Source: Betaproteobacteria bacterium
GTDB taxonomy: Bacteria; Pseudomonadota; Gammaproteobacteria; Burkholderiales; SG8-39
Reading direction: 5' to 3'
Assembly: GCA_005884335.1 (NCBI GenBank)
Contig: VBCJ01000131.1
Location: forward strand, 1-17,699
DNA length: 17,699 nucleotides
Position 1 is the first letter of the stretch. Every line of letters begins with the position of its first letter. Below the pieces are notes generated by a model that worked only from the letters and a program-made list of their open reading frames with translations, ran no database searches and was not told the DNA's origin. A program made the position numbers and the translations under genes. Below are positions 8,375-15,274 of this stretch, piece after piece.

Positions 8375-9562
8375 CTAGGCCGCCATTTCTTTTGCGGCGG
8401 CTTTCTCTTCCTCGGCGGGGAACAGCAATGCCGCCGTAAAAGTGACGAACGCCAGCGTTCCCAGCACGTAGTACAAGAGCTTGAAGTCCCCGCTCGACTG
8501 GTAAACCCAGGCGACGAGCGGCACGGCGAGCGCGCTCGCTCCGAACGAGACCACGTAGCGCACCGCATAGGCGCGCGCGCGCCATTCTTCCGCGGTGTAG
8601 CGCGCGATCATGGCGTCGTTGATCGGGATCTGCCCGAAGACGAAGAACATCATCGCTACGGCGGTCGCAAGCATCAGGTAGCTTTCGGTCGTGCCGGCGA
8701 GAGCAAGCAGCGGTACCTGCAGCGCGACCACCGGGACAAACACCGCTTTGAGCGAGCGGCGGTCGAGCCACCAGCCGACGCAAAGCTGCGCCACCGCGGC
8801 GATCAGATAGACGCCGCACACGAGCATGCCGATGCCGAAGGTCGAGTGGGTGAGGGCCGAGAGGCGCTCGTCGAACACCTTGGGCATGGAAATAGTCGTG
8901 GCGTTGAAGATCACGCCGCCGCAGGCGGTGGCGACGGTGAGGACCGCGAACACGCGGGCGAGGTCTGCGCGCGAGGCCTTGTAGAACCCGCTCCGGCGCG
9001 CCGGCGTTTCACCTTGCGCTTCGCGTGCGAACAGCACGAATGCCGCGCCGACGCCAAGAGCGATTGCGCCCGGAACGATGAACGCCGCTCGCCAGCCGAT
9101 GGTGTCGGCGAGGGCGCCCGCGATCAGCGCGGAGAACGCGACGCCGACGTTGCCGAAGACTCCGTTCACTCCGAGGACCCGGCCCACGTTCTCCCGATTT
9201 GCGACGAGCATCGCGATTCCGACCGGGTGGTAGATCGCGGCGAACACGCCGACGAGCGTGAGGCCCAGGGCGATGTGCACCGGTCCGGTGGCGAAGCCCG
9301 TGAGGATGCTCGCGGTGCCGATGCCGAAGAAGAACACCACCATCATGCCTCGCCGGCTCCAGCGGTCGGCGAGCCAACCTGCAGGGATCGAAAAGGCGCC
9401 AAAGGCGATGAAGCCGCCGAGCGAGAGCGGCAGGAGCTCGGCGTAGCCGCGGCCGAGCTCGGCACCCATCGCGAGCACCACGGTGGGGAAAATGAGCATG
9501 AGGAGGTGATCGAGCGTGTGCCCGAGATTGAGGAACAGGCTCATGCCGCGCGAGGCGTTCAT
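8375..9562 (-). CDS. MFS transporter
   Basis: An inner-membrane major facilitator of about 395 residues with roughly 12 hydrophobic helices. TM1 starts at SLFLNLGHTLDHLLMLIFP. The loop 2-3 signature is recognisable as AGWLADRWSRRGMM, and the midpoint repeat has GWWLDRRSLKAVF. Other helices include AAIYHPVGIAMLVA and GVNGVFGNVGVAFSALIAGAL. The ATG at 9562 is chosen; an ATG at 9544 (MSLFLN) and a TTG at 9637 are alternatives, and none has a clear Shine-Dalgarno. The C terminus is Ala/Glu/Lys-rich (EEEKAAAKEMAA). It lies upstream of the TAXI receptor and divergent from the HtrA-like gene. The HxxxGxAM motif is shared with MFS permeases near organic-acid catabolism genes, but the substrate cannot be assigned. 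Confidence 0.92.
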   Translation of the reverse strand: MNASRGMSLFLNLGHTLDHLLMLIFPTVVLAMGAELGRGYAELLPLSLGGFIAFGAFSIPAGWLADRWSRRGMMVVFFFGIGTASILTGFATGPVHIALGLTLVGVFAAIYHPVGIAMLVANRENVGRVLGVNGVFGNVGVAFSALIAGALADTIGWRAAFIVPGAIALGVGAAFVLFAREAQGETPARRSGFYKASRADLARVFAVLTVATACGGVIFNATTISMPKVFDERLSALTHSTFGIGMLVCGVYLIAAVAQLCVGWWLDRRSLKAVFVPVVALQVPLLALAGTTESYLMLATAVAMMFFVFGQIPINDAMIARYTAEEWRARAYAVRYVVSFGASALAVPLVAWVYQSSGDFKLLYYVLGTLAFVTFTAALLFPAEEEKAAAKEMAA

Positions 9563-9685
9563 GGGGAAATGATAACCGGGCGGGCCGGACGCCGCTGGAG
9601 CCGGAGGAGAGTTTGGTGTTACCACAGTGGAAATCAACGCCGTTTAGTATGACAATTTGATAAGGTAAGCTCGAGGGGCAGCACA

Positions 9686-10726
9686 ATGACTACAAGACGC
9701 ATCCTTCCCGCGTTGACGGCCTTCCTGCTGGGACTGGGGGGCGCGGTTGCTCAGGAGCCGAAGGAAAGACCGCACGCCCAGAAATCCCAGCAGGCCCAAG
9801 CGGAGCTCGAAAGAGAAGCGGAGGAGATGCTTGCTGCCGTGGTACGGGTCAGGATGAAGGCCATTCCCAACGCCCGCAGCAATGCGACCCTGGGTCCGAG
9901 CCGAGAGGGGACCGGCGTCGTCATCGACGAGCGCGGGCACATCGTCACGATCGGCTATGTCGTGATCGAGGCCGATTCGATCGAGATCACCACGCGAGAC
10001 GAGAGGACCGTTCCCGCTACGTTGATCGGTTACGACCACGCGAGCGGCCTCGGGTTGTTGCGCTCGGGCGGGCCGCTGGGGCTGAAGCCCATGCCCATGG
10101 GGCTGGCGGCCGATCTCGCCACGCGCGAGCCGGTCATGGTCCTGCCGGCGGGCGGACGCGAGGCGGCGAGTCTTGCCTACGTCGTCTCCAAGCGCAAGTT
10201 CGCGGCCAGCTGGGAATATCTGCTCGAGACCGCGATCTTCACCGCGCCGCCGACGTCGCAGTGGGCAGGCGCGGCGCTGGTGAGCCGCGAGGGGAAACTG
10301 GTCGGCATCGGCTCGCTTTACGTGCGCGAAACGCAAGAGAGCGGATCGGAGGTCCCCGGAAACATGTTCGTGCCGATCGACCTGCTTAGACCGATCCTCG
10401 CGGACCTCATCGAGAAAGGGCGCAGGAGCGGGCCTGCGCGTCCTTGGCTGGGTCTTGCGACCGAGGAGCTGCACGGGCATCTTCTCGTCACGCGGGTCTC
10501 GCCGGAGGGTCCTGCGGATAAGGCCGGGGTCAGGAATGGAGATATCGTCGTGGGCGTCGGCACGGAAGCGGTGAAGAACCACGAGGAGCTCTACCGCAGG
10601 GTGTGGGGACTGGGCGCGGCCGGGGTCGAAGTTCCGCTCAAGATCCTGCAGGGCGCGGACGTTCGCGAGTTGAGGTTGCGCTCGATCGACCGTTTCCAGT
10701 ACTTCAGGGAAAAGCCGATTTACTGA
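9686..10726 (+). CDS. HtrA/DegP-like exported protein with PDZ domain, probable pseudoprotease
   Basis: A 346-residue relative of the S1C (HtrA) periplasmic proteases. It has a signal peptide at residues 1-22 (cleavage near AVA-Q), a charged helix at about 25-50, a trypsin-like domain at 50-245 and one PDZ domain at about 252-335 (PWLGLATEE, EGPADKAGVRNGDIVVGV). The fold landmarks are clear (GTGVVIDERGHIVT, LVGIGS), but the triad positions look replaced. The usual TNNHV histidine aligns with Y91 in TIGYVV. The TDLAVLK aspartate aligns with G121 in ASGLGLLR. The GNSGGPLV serine aligns with A194 in QWAGAALV. The protein may therefore bind or scaffold partners rather than cleave them. The ATG is supported by GAGGGG at 9673-9678, 7 bases upstream. 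It is divergent from the MFS gene and converges with a small membrane-protein gene. Confidence 0.88.
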   Translation: MTTRRILPALTAFLLGLGGAVAQEPKERPHAQKSQQAQAELEREAEEMLAAVVRVRMKAIPNARSNATLGPSREGTGVVIDERGHIVTIGYVVIEADSIEITTRDERTVPATLIGYDHASGLGLLRSGGPLGLKPMPMGLAADLATREPVMVLPAGGREAASLAYVVSKRKFAASWEYLLETAIFTAPPTSQWAGAALVSREGKLVGIGSLYVRETQESGSEVPGNMFVPIDLLRPILADLIEKGRRSGPARPWLGLATEELHGHLLVTRVSPEGPADKAGVRNGDIVVGVGTEAVKNHEELYRRVWGLGAAGVEVPLKILQGADVRELRLRSIDRFQYFREKPIY

Positions 10727-10745
10727 ATCAGGAGGAGCGCTCTCC

Positions 10746-10783
10746 AAAAAAATCGGCGTAGCCGCAAGACGCGGGTACGCCGA
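10746..10783 (-). terminator. Rho-independent terminator of the small membrane-protein gene
   Basis: A hairpin with an 8-bp outer stem (10753-10760 with 10776-10783, TCGGCGTA/TACGCCGA) and a 4-bp inner stem (CCGC at 10762-10765 with GCGG at 10771-10774) around the loop AAGAC. Read on the minus strand it is followed directly by seven T residues (the A-run at 10746-10752). It lies 25 bp past the TAA of the 58-residue gene and 20 bp past the HtrA-like stop on the other strand. Confidence 0.85.
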
Positions 10784-10808
10784 AAGGTGCTACGGAGGAG
10801 ATCGGTTC

Positions 10809-10985
10809 TTACCGGCGGCGGTTGCGCACGAGGCGGCGGTAGCCGGTTTCGAAATCGTTGGCGACGGCGTAGGTGAAGCGGTCTGTCACGTTGCAGCGCT
10901 GCATCAGCTGGTACGCAGACAGGGCGGTACCCAGAGCGAGACCTGCAACGCACAAGATCTGAAGCACGATGATTACGGTTTCCAT
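10809..10985 (-). CDS. Small single-helix membrane protein, 58 residues, unknown function
   Basis: I do not recognise this protein. It starts METVIIVLQILCVAGLALGT, one hydrophobic helix of about 20-23 residues, followed by a polar, basic tail ending RRLVRNRRR. The tail suggests an N-out, C-in topology by the positive-inside rule. One cysteine lies in the helix (C12) and another just after it (C31). The frame is open up to 11096, but the ATG at 10985 is chosen because GAGGGG (10993-10998) lies 7 bases upstream and the extra residues look like non-coding sequence. A strong intrinsic terminator follows and an AT-rich island lies upstream, so it seems to be its own transcription unit. These signals make it more credible than its length alone would. 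Confidence 0.65.
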   Translation of the reverse strand: METVIIVLQILCVAGLALGTALSAYQLMQRCNVTDRFTYAVANDFETGYRRLVRNRRR

Positions 10986-11087
10986 GGTCTTTCCCCTCTT
11001 TTCCGATTGACAGTTCGTTTCCTTACCCTGCTTAGAGCAGGAAGCGGGCCAGGTCCGATTCGAAGGTGACATGGTTGGAGAGTTGTG

Positions 11088-11120
11088 CATTAACATAATG
11101 ATTAATATGAATTATTATGG
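11088..11120 (-). promoter_or_regulatory. AT-rich island, probable promoter region
   Basis: About 30 bases made almost only of A and T, in strongly GC-rich surroundings. They contain CATTA-ACA-TAATG (11088-11100) and an imperfect palindrome at 11097-11116 matching at 16 of 20 positions. It lies about 100 bp upstream of the small membrane-protein gene and about 150 bp from the kinase gene. A promoter or a nucleoid- or regulator-binding site is plausible; exact -10 and -35 boxes cannot be assigned. Confidence 0.3.
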
Positions 11121-11144
11121 CATCCTACGATCATAGAGCTTGGA

Positions 11145-11162
11145 TGTGAGCGCGCGCTCACA
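11145..11162. promoter_or_regulatory. 18-bp perfect palindrome, candidate operator
   Basis: TGTGAGCGCGCGCTCACA is a perfect inverted repeat in the non-coding gap before the kinase/acyl-CoA dehydrogenase operon. Its TGTGA/TCACA ends resemble CRP half-sites, but the 8-base spacer is two longer than the CRP consensus, so a TetR- or GntR-type dimer is equally possible. It lies about 110 bp before the chosen kinase start. No regulator gene is present in the window. Confidence 0.45.
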
Positions 11163-11272
11163 GTGGCGTCCGGCTGACAGCGACGTCACCGTCCACCAGG
11201 CGGAAAACTCGGGCGGCCCGCTTTGCTAGCATGGCGCAGCCACCGGGATTCGCGGGGAAGGGGCCACTTCGC

Positions 11273-12334
11273 TTGAGCGGGCAGTTCACCGGCACGACGC
11301 CGATCCAGGAGCACCAGCGCTTCGACGTGGGAGCGCTGGAGGGCTATCTCCGCAACCACGGCTTTTCCGGCCCGCTCACCGTGCGGCAGTTCAAAGGCGG
11401 CCAGTCGAACCCGACCTATTTGATCAGCGGTGGGGGGAGTCGCCACGTGCTGCGCGCCAAGCCCGGTCCGGCGGCGAAGCTCCTCCCTTCCGCGCACGCG
11501 GTGGAGCGCGAGTTCCGCGTGATCACGGCGCTCAAGGACGCCGGCATCCCCGTGCCCCGCACCTACTGCCTGTGCGAGGACGAGAGCGTAATCGGGCGCG
11601 CGTTCTACATCATGGAGTACGTCGAGGGCCGCGTGCTCTGGGACCCGTCGCTTCCGGACATGACGCCGCCCGAGCGCGCCGCGATCTACGACGAGATGAA
11701 CCGCGTGATCGCGGCCCTCCACCGGATCGACTACGCGGCTGCGGGGCTGTCGGGCTACGGAAAACCGGGCAACTATTTCGCGCGGCAGATCGGGCGCTGG
11801 ACCAGGCAGTACCGGGCTTCGGAGACCGAACGAATCGAGCCCATGGACAGGCTCATCGCCTGGCTGCCTGAAAACATTCCGGCGGGGGACGAAACGACGG
11901 TGGTGCACGGCGATTACCGCATGGACAACCTGATTTTCCATCCGCGCGAGCCGAGAATTCTCGCCGTCCTCGATTGGGAGCTTTCCACGCTCGGCCACCC
12001 GCTCGCGGATTTTTCCTATCACTGCATGAGCTGGCATATTCCGCCGGGGCAGTTTCGCGGGATCGCGGGGCTCGACCTCGCCGCGCTCGGCATTCCGAGC
12101 GAGTCGCAATACATCGCGTCATACTGCGGGCGCGCCGCGCGCGGGGAGATAGAGCATTGGGATTTCTATCTCGCCTACAATCTGTTCCGGATCGCCGCGA
12201 TCCTGCAGGGCGTCATGAAGCGCGCGCTGGAGGGCACGGCGGCGAGCGCCCAGGCGCTCGAGGCGGGCCGGCGCGCCCGCCCGCTCGCGGACCTGGGATG
12301 GGAATACGCCGAGAAGGCGATGAAGAACGGGTAG
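11273..12334 (+). CDS. APH-fold phosphotransferase, ACAD10/11 kinase-like
   Basis: A cytoplasmic small-molecule kinase of the aminoglycoside-phosphotransferase fold, close to the kinase half of ACAD10/ACAD11. Counting from the TTG at 11273 (353 residues), it has the nucleotide loop GGQSNPTY (43-50), the likely lysine K63 in RAKP, the catalytic loop HGDYRMDN (212-219) and the metal-binding DWE (234-236). TTG is chosen because GGGGAAGGGG precedes it by 10 bases and because the family usually begins close to this SGQFTGTTPIQEHQRFD segment. An in-frame ATG at 11231 adds 14 residues but has no ribosome binding site. The acyl-CoA dehydrogenase begins 12 bp after the stop. By analogy with animal ACAD10/11 and Pseudomonas LvaA, it may phosphorylate the hydroxyl of 4-hydroxyacyl-CoAs. 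This is not an antibiotic-resistance call. Confidence 0.88.
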   Translation: MSGQFTGTTPIQEHQRFDVGALEGYLRNHGFSGPLTVRQFKGGQSNPTYLISGGGSRHVLRAKPGPAAKLLPSAHAVEREFRVITALKDAGIPVPRTYCLCEDESVIGRAFYIMEYVEGRVLWDPSLPDMTPPERAAIYDEMNRVIAALHRIDYAAAGLSGYGKPGNYFARQIGRWTRQYRASETERIEPMDRLIAWLPENIPAGDETTVVHGDYRMDNLIFHPREPRILAVLDWELSTLGHPLADFSYHCMSWHIPPGQFRGIAGLDLAALGIPSESQYIASYCGRAARGEIEHWDFYLAYNLFRIAAILQGVMKRALEGTAASAQALEAGRRARPLADLGWEYAEKAMKNG

Positions 12335-12346
12335 CACGAGGGCCGA

Positions 12347-13579
12347 ATGGATTTTGCCTACTCCGACAAGGTGAAAGCGCTGCAAGGGAAGCTCGCGCGC
12401 TTCATGGACGCGCACGTCTACCCGAACGAGCGCCGCTTCCGCGAAGAGGTCGAGGCGAACCGCGCGAAGGGCAATCCCTGGGTGCCCGCGAAACTCATCG
12501 AGGAGCTGAAGCCCAAGGCGCGCCCCGAAGGACTCTGGAATCTTTTCCTGCCGCGCTCGCCCCGGGCGCCCGAAGGACTCTCCAACCTCGAATACGCGCC
12601 GCTCTGCGAAATCATGGGGCGCGTGCACTGGGCGCCGGAGGTGTTCAACTGCTCGGCACCCGACACGGGAAACATGGAGACGCTGGAGCGCTACGGCTCC
12701 GAGGAGCAGAAGAGGCAATGGCTCGATCCGCTGCTCAGCGGAGAGATCCGCTCGGCTTTTCTCATGACCGAGCCGGACGTGGCCTCCTCCGATGCGGCCA
12801 ACATTCAATGCCGCATCGAGCGGAACGGAAAAGACTACGTCATCAATGGGCGCAAGTGGTGGTCATCGGGCGCGGGGGATCCGCGCTGCAAGCTCTTCAT
12901 CGTGATGGGCAAGACAAATCCCGGTGCGGCGAAATACGCGCAGCAGTCGATGATCCTCGTGCCGCGCGATGCGCCCGGCGTGCAAATCCTGCGCCCCTTG
13001 AGCCTGTTCGGCTACGACGATGCGCCCCACGGCCACATGGACATCGCTCTGGAGAACGTGCGCGTGCCGGCCTCCAATGTTCTCCTTGGAGAAGGCCGCG
13101 GCTTCGAGATCGCTCAAGGGCGGCTCGGACCTGGACGCATCCACCACTGCATGCGCCTGGTCGGCGTCGCCGAGCGCGCGCTCGAGCATATGTGCAAGCG
13201 GAGCCTCGAGCGGGTGACGTTCGGCAAGCCCGTCGCCGAGCGCACGGTGACACAGGAGCGCATCGCCGAGGCCCGCATCATGATCGAATCAGCGCGCCTC
13301 TTGGTGCTCAAGGCCGCGCACATGATGGACACCGTAGGAAACAAGGCGGCGCGAGCCGAGATCGCGATGATCAAGGTGCTCGCGCCCAACGTCGCGTGCA
13401 AGGTGCTCGACTGGGCGATCCAGGCGCACGGCGGCGGCGGCATGTCGGAGGATTTCCCGCTCGCCTACATGTACGCGCATTCGCGCACCCTGCGCTTCGC
13501 CGACGGGCCCGACGAAGTTCACCGCAACGCGATCGCGAAGCTCGAGCTCTCGAAGCACATCGCGGCGCAAGAGCGCTGA
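12347..13579 (+). CDS. Acyl-CoA dehydrogenase, ACAD10/11-like
   Basis: An FAD-dependent acyl-CoA dehydrogenase of 410 residues, a normal length. The N-terminal helical domain covers about 1-130, the beta domain (FLMTEPDVASSDAANI, then GRKWWSSGAGDPRC) about 135-240, and the C-terminal helical bundle 245-400. That bundle includes RLGPGRIHHCMRLVG, RVTFGKPVAE and IQAHGGGGMSEDFPLA. The usual catalytic YEGT segment is replaced by FADGPDEVHR (384-393), as in the ACAD10/11 branch. GAGGG a few bases before the ATG supports the start. It is downstream of the kinase, and together they equal the two halves of the fused animal protein. The likely role is processing a phosphorylated 4-hydroxyacyl-CoA or a long or branched acyl-CoA; this is inferred from context. 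It converges with the thioesterase, 26 bp between the genes. Confidence 0.92.
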   Translation: MDFAYSDKVKALQGKLARFMDAHVYPNERRFREEVEANRAKGNPWVPAKLIEELKPKARPEGLWNLFLPRSPRAPEGLSNLEYAPLCEIMGRVHWAPEVFNCSAPDTGNMETLERYGSEEQKRQWLDPLLSGEIRSAFLMTEPDVASSDAANIQCRIERNGKDYVINGRKWWSSGAGDPRCKLFIVMGKTNPGAAKYAQQSMILVPRDAPGVQILRPLSLFGYDDAPHGHMDIALENVRVPASNVLLGEGRGFEIAQGRLGPGRIHHCMRLVGVAERALEHMCKRSLERVTFGKPVAERTVTQERIAEARIMIESARLLVLKAAHMMDTVGNKAARAEIAMIKVLAPNVACKVLDWAIQAHGGGGMSEDFPLAYMYAHSRTLRFADGPDEVHRNAIAKLELSKHIAAQER

Positions 13580-13605
13580 ACCCAGCCTCACGCGCGACGG
13601 CTCCG

Positions 13606-14007
13606 TCATCGCTTCCTGTCGGGAAGCGGCGGGATGGGGCGCGGCCTGCGGTCCGGCCCGGTGGCGACGTAGGTGAGCGTCGCCTCGGTCACCCTGACGG
13701 TCTCGACGTCGGAAGGATTGCGCTGCGCGTACACCTCGACGTTGACGGTGATCGAGGTGGTGCCCACGCGCACGATCTCGCCGTAGAAGGAGAGCAGGTC
13801 GCCGATGAACACCGCCTGCTTGAACTGGAACGAGTTGACCGCGACGGTGGCGACGCGGCCGCGCGCGTGGCGCGCTGCGAGCACGCCTCCGGCGACGTCG
13901 ACCTGCGCCATGATCCAGCCGCCGAAGATGTCGCCGTGCTGGTTGGCGTCGGCCGGCATCGGCACCATCCGCAGCACCGGCTCCTTGTTCTCAGGCAGCT
14001 TGGTCAC
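13606..14007 (-). CDS. Acyl-CoA thioesterase, YciA-like hotdog fold
   Basis: A cytoplasmic hotdog-fold thioesterase of 133 residues, almost the length of YciA. The family signature ADANQHGDIFGGWIMAQVDVAGG (about residues 19-41) includes the helix-capping glycines and the acidic active-site residue in VDVAG. It is followed by ATVAVNSFQFKQAVFIGDLLSFYGEI and the TEATLTYVA strand. It hydrolyses acyl-CoA to free acid and CoA; chain-length preference cannot be read. The start is a GTG with only a weak AAGG directly before it, so its exact position is less sure. It lies 22 bp after the glycosyltransferase on the same strand and converges with the acyl-CoA dehydrogenase, with which it shares acyl-CoA chemistry. 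Confidence 0.92.
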   Translation of the reverse strand: MTKLPENKEPVLRMVPMPADANQHGDIFGGWIMAQVDVAGGVLAARHARGRVATVAVNSFQFKQAVFIGDLLSFYGEIVRVGTTSITVNVEVYAQRNPSDVETVRVTEATLTYVATGPDRRPRPIPPLPDRKR

Positions 14008-14029
14008 CCTTGCAATGTTACCGTGAAGG

Positions 14030-15205
14030 CTACAGCGCCGCCTCGATGCGCGCGATCATGGTGGCGAGCGCGGAGCCGTGCTCGTGGCGGGCGTAGCGCT
14101 CGGCGAATTCGCGCGCTTTCGAGGCGTATTCCGCGTTTTCGGCGAGCGCCGTGAGCGCCGACGCGTAATCCGCGTTCGGCACCTCGGGTGCAATGCCCAG
14201 CCCCGCGCCGAAGCGCACCAGGCGCCGCATGATGAGGAACTGCTCGAGCTGGGTCGGCAGGAGCAGCACCGGTTTTCCGGCGAGCAGCGCCTGCGCGGTC
14301 ATCTGATGGCTCCCGTGGCACACGAGGGCGTGCGCCTGGGGCAGCAGCTTCGACACCGACATCGGTTCCGCCGAGAAGTGAATCGAGCCTCGGTCGTATT
14401 TTTCCCTGAGTTTCGGGTCGATACCGCGGCAGAAAACGAGCGTCGGCGACCCTGACGCCGCGATCGCCGCGAGCAGGGGATCGAGTCCCTTGAAATACGA
14501 ATAGAGGTAGGCGAAGAGGCGCGGGCCGTCGCCCGCCGGCCAGTCCGGGACGGCCTTGCCCTCGCCGGAATCGGTGATGCCGTAATAATCGCAGGGCCCG
14601 CGCTCGGGGTAGATGTCGAGCTCGGGATAGGTGAGCAACATGGCCCGGCCGGCGAACAGCTCGCCGATGGTCGCGAGCGGGCGCACACCGTGACCCGAGA
14701 GCACGCTGTTGATCGCGTGCAGCACCCGGCGGTCAGCCGCCTCGAGGCGCGCGCGCGGCGCGGGCTCCCAGTGGCGGAGCGGCGGCGACGGCATCGCGGG
14801 CGGAGGGACGTGAAAGCCCTGCGAAATCTCGAAGCTCGGTATGCCGAGGGTGAGCGCAGCGAGGTGCGCTGCGGGCGCGACGTTGGCCACGACCGTGTGC
14901 GAGCCTTTCAGGCGCTCTCGCCAGGCGTCGATCAAGGCCTTGTGCTGGGGCGGATCGTGATAGCCGAAGTTGAGCAGGATCTCGCCGAGGTTGAGAGGAG
15001 CCTCGCAGGTCGGCGGCCCGGACCAGATGGGCGCGCCCTCGCGCGGAATTTCGACCGCACCGTCGAGGTCGGCGCCCGCGGAAAGGTCCCGGAGAAGGAA
15101 GCGCGCGTCGTGCCCGCGCGCTTTCACCGCGGCCGCGATCGGCAGCAGGGTTGCGACGTGCCCCGTACCCGCCCCCAGTTCCCAGGCGAATTCGATTTTC
15201 GCCAT
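14030..15205 (-). CDS. GT-B glycosyltransferase, UGT/MGT-like (GT1 type)
   Basis: A 391-residue GT-B enzyme resembling macrolide/UDP-type glycosyltransferases that attach sugars to small hydrophobic acceptors. The N-terminal motif GAGTGHVATLLPIAAAVKARGH (11-32) has the acceptor-domain histidine H16. The C-terminal donor domain has VCHGSHQMTAQALLAGKPVLLLP (295-317), a variant of the HxG donor motif, and EQF (321-323) at the usual [DE]Q position. There is no signal peptide or clear membrane segment. The ATG at 15205 has only a weak GGGGA upstream. It precedes the thioesterase on the same strand with 22 bp between, so they may be co-transcribed. The terminator at 15230-15254 separates it from the FecR/exoprotein unit. 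Acceptor and sugar are unknown. Confidence 0.82.
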   Translation of the reverse strand: MAKIEFAWELGAGTGHVATLLPIAAAVKARGHDARFLLRDLSAGADLDGAVEIPREGAPIWSGPPTCEAPLNLGEILLNFGYHDPPQHKALIDAWRERLKGSHTVVANVAPAAHLAALTLGIPSFEISQGFHVPPPAMPSPPLRHWEPAPRARLEAADRRVLHAINSVLSGHGVRPLATIGELFAGRAMLLTYPELDIYPERGPCDYYGITDSGEGKAVPDWPAGDGPRLFAYLYSYFKGLDPLLAAIAASGSPTLVFCRGIDPKLREKYDRGSIHFSAEPMSVSKLLPQAHALVCHGSHQMTAQALLAGKPVLLLPTQLEQFLIMRRLVRFGAGLGIAPEVPNADYASALTALAENAEYASKAREFAERYARHEHGSALATMIARIEAAL

Positions 15206-15229
15206 TGCGATGCGAGTCCCCGGAATGAA

Positions 15230-15254
15230 GAAGCCCGCCTAGAAGGCGGGCTTC
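15230..15254 (-). terminator. Hairpin terminator after the FecR gene
   Basis: A perfect 11-bp inverted repeat (GAAGCCCGCCT at 15230-15240, AGGCGGGCTTC at 15244-15254) with a 3-base loop. Read on the minus strand it lies 20 bp past the FecR stop and is followed by TTCATTCC, a short, weak T-rich tail. It probably ends the exoprotein-FecR transcript before the glycosyltransferase. Confidence 0.75.
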
Positions 15255-15274
15255 CAGTGTAGCGGCTCAGGGCC

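Noticed and set aside
8126..9652. Long plus-strand open frame opposite the MFS and TAXI genes
   Set aside because: Its composition is highly charged and low-complexity (Glu, His, Arg), a typical shadow of membrane-protein codons.
9644..10747. Long open frame on the minus strand opposite the HtrA-like gene
   Set aside because: It mirrors the GC-rich coding strand and is rich in Arg, Asp and His without recognisable motifs; the plus-strand gene has a signal peptide, PDZ domain and ribosome binding site.
11231..12334. Aminoglycoside-resistance gene
   Set aside because: The APH fold alone does not mean resistance; the sequence and the adjacent acyl-CoA dehydrogenase match the ACAD10/11 kinase group.
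11974..14154. 726-codon plus-strand frame across the kinase, dehydrogenase and thioesterase
   Set aside because: It is arginine/alanine-rich without domains and overlaps three well-supported genes in other frames.
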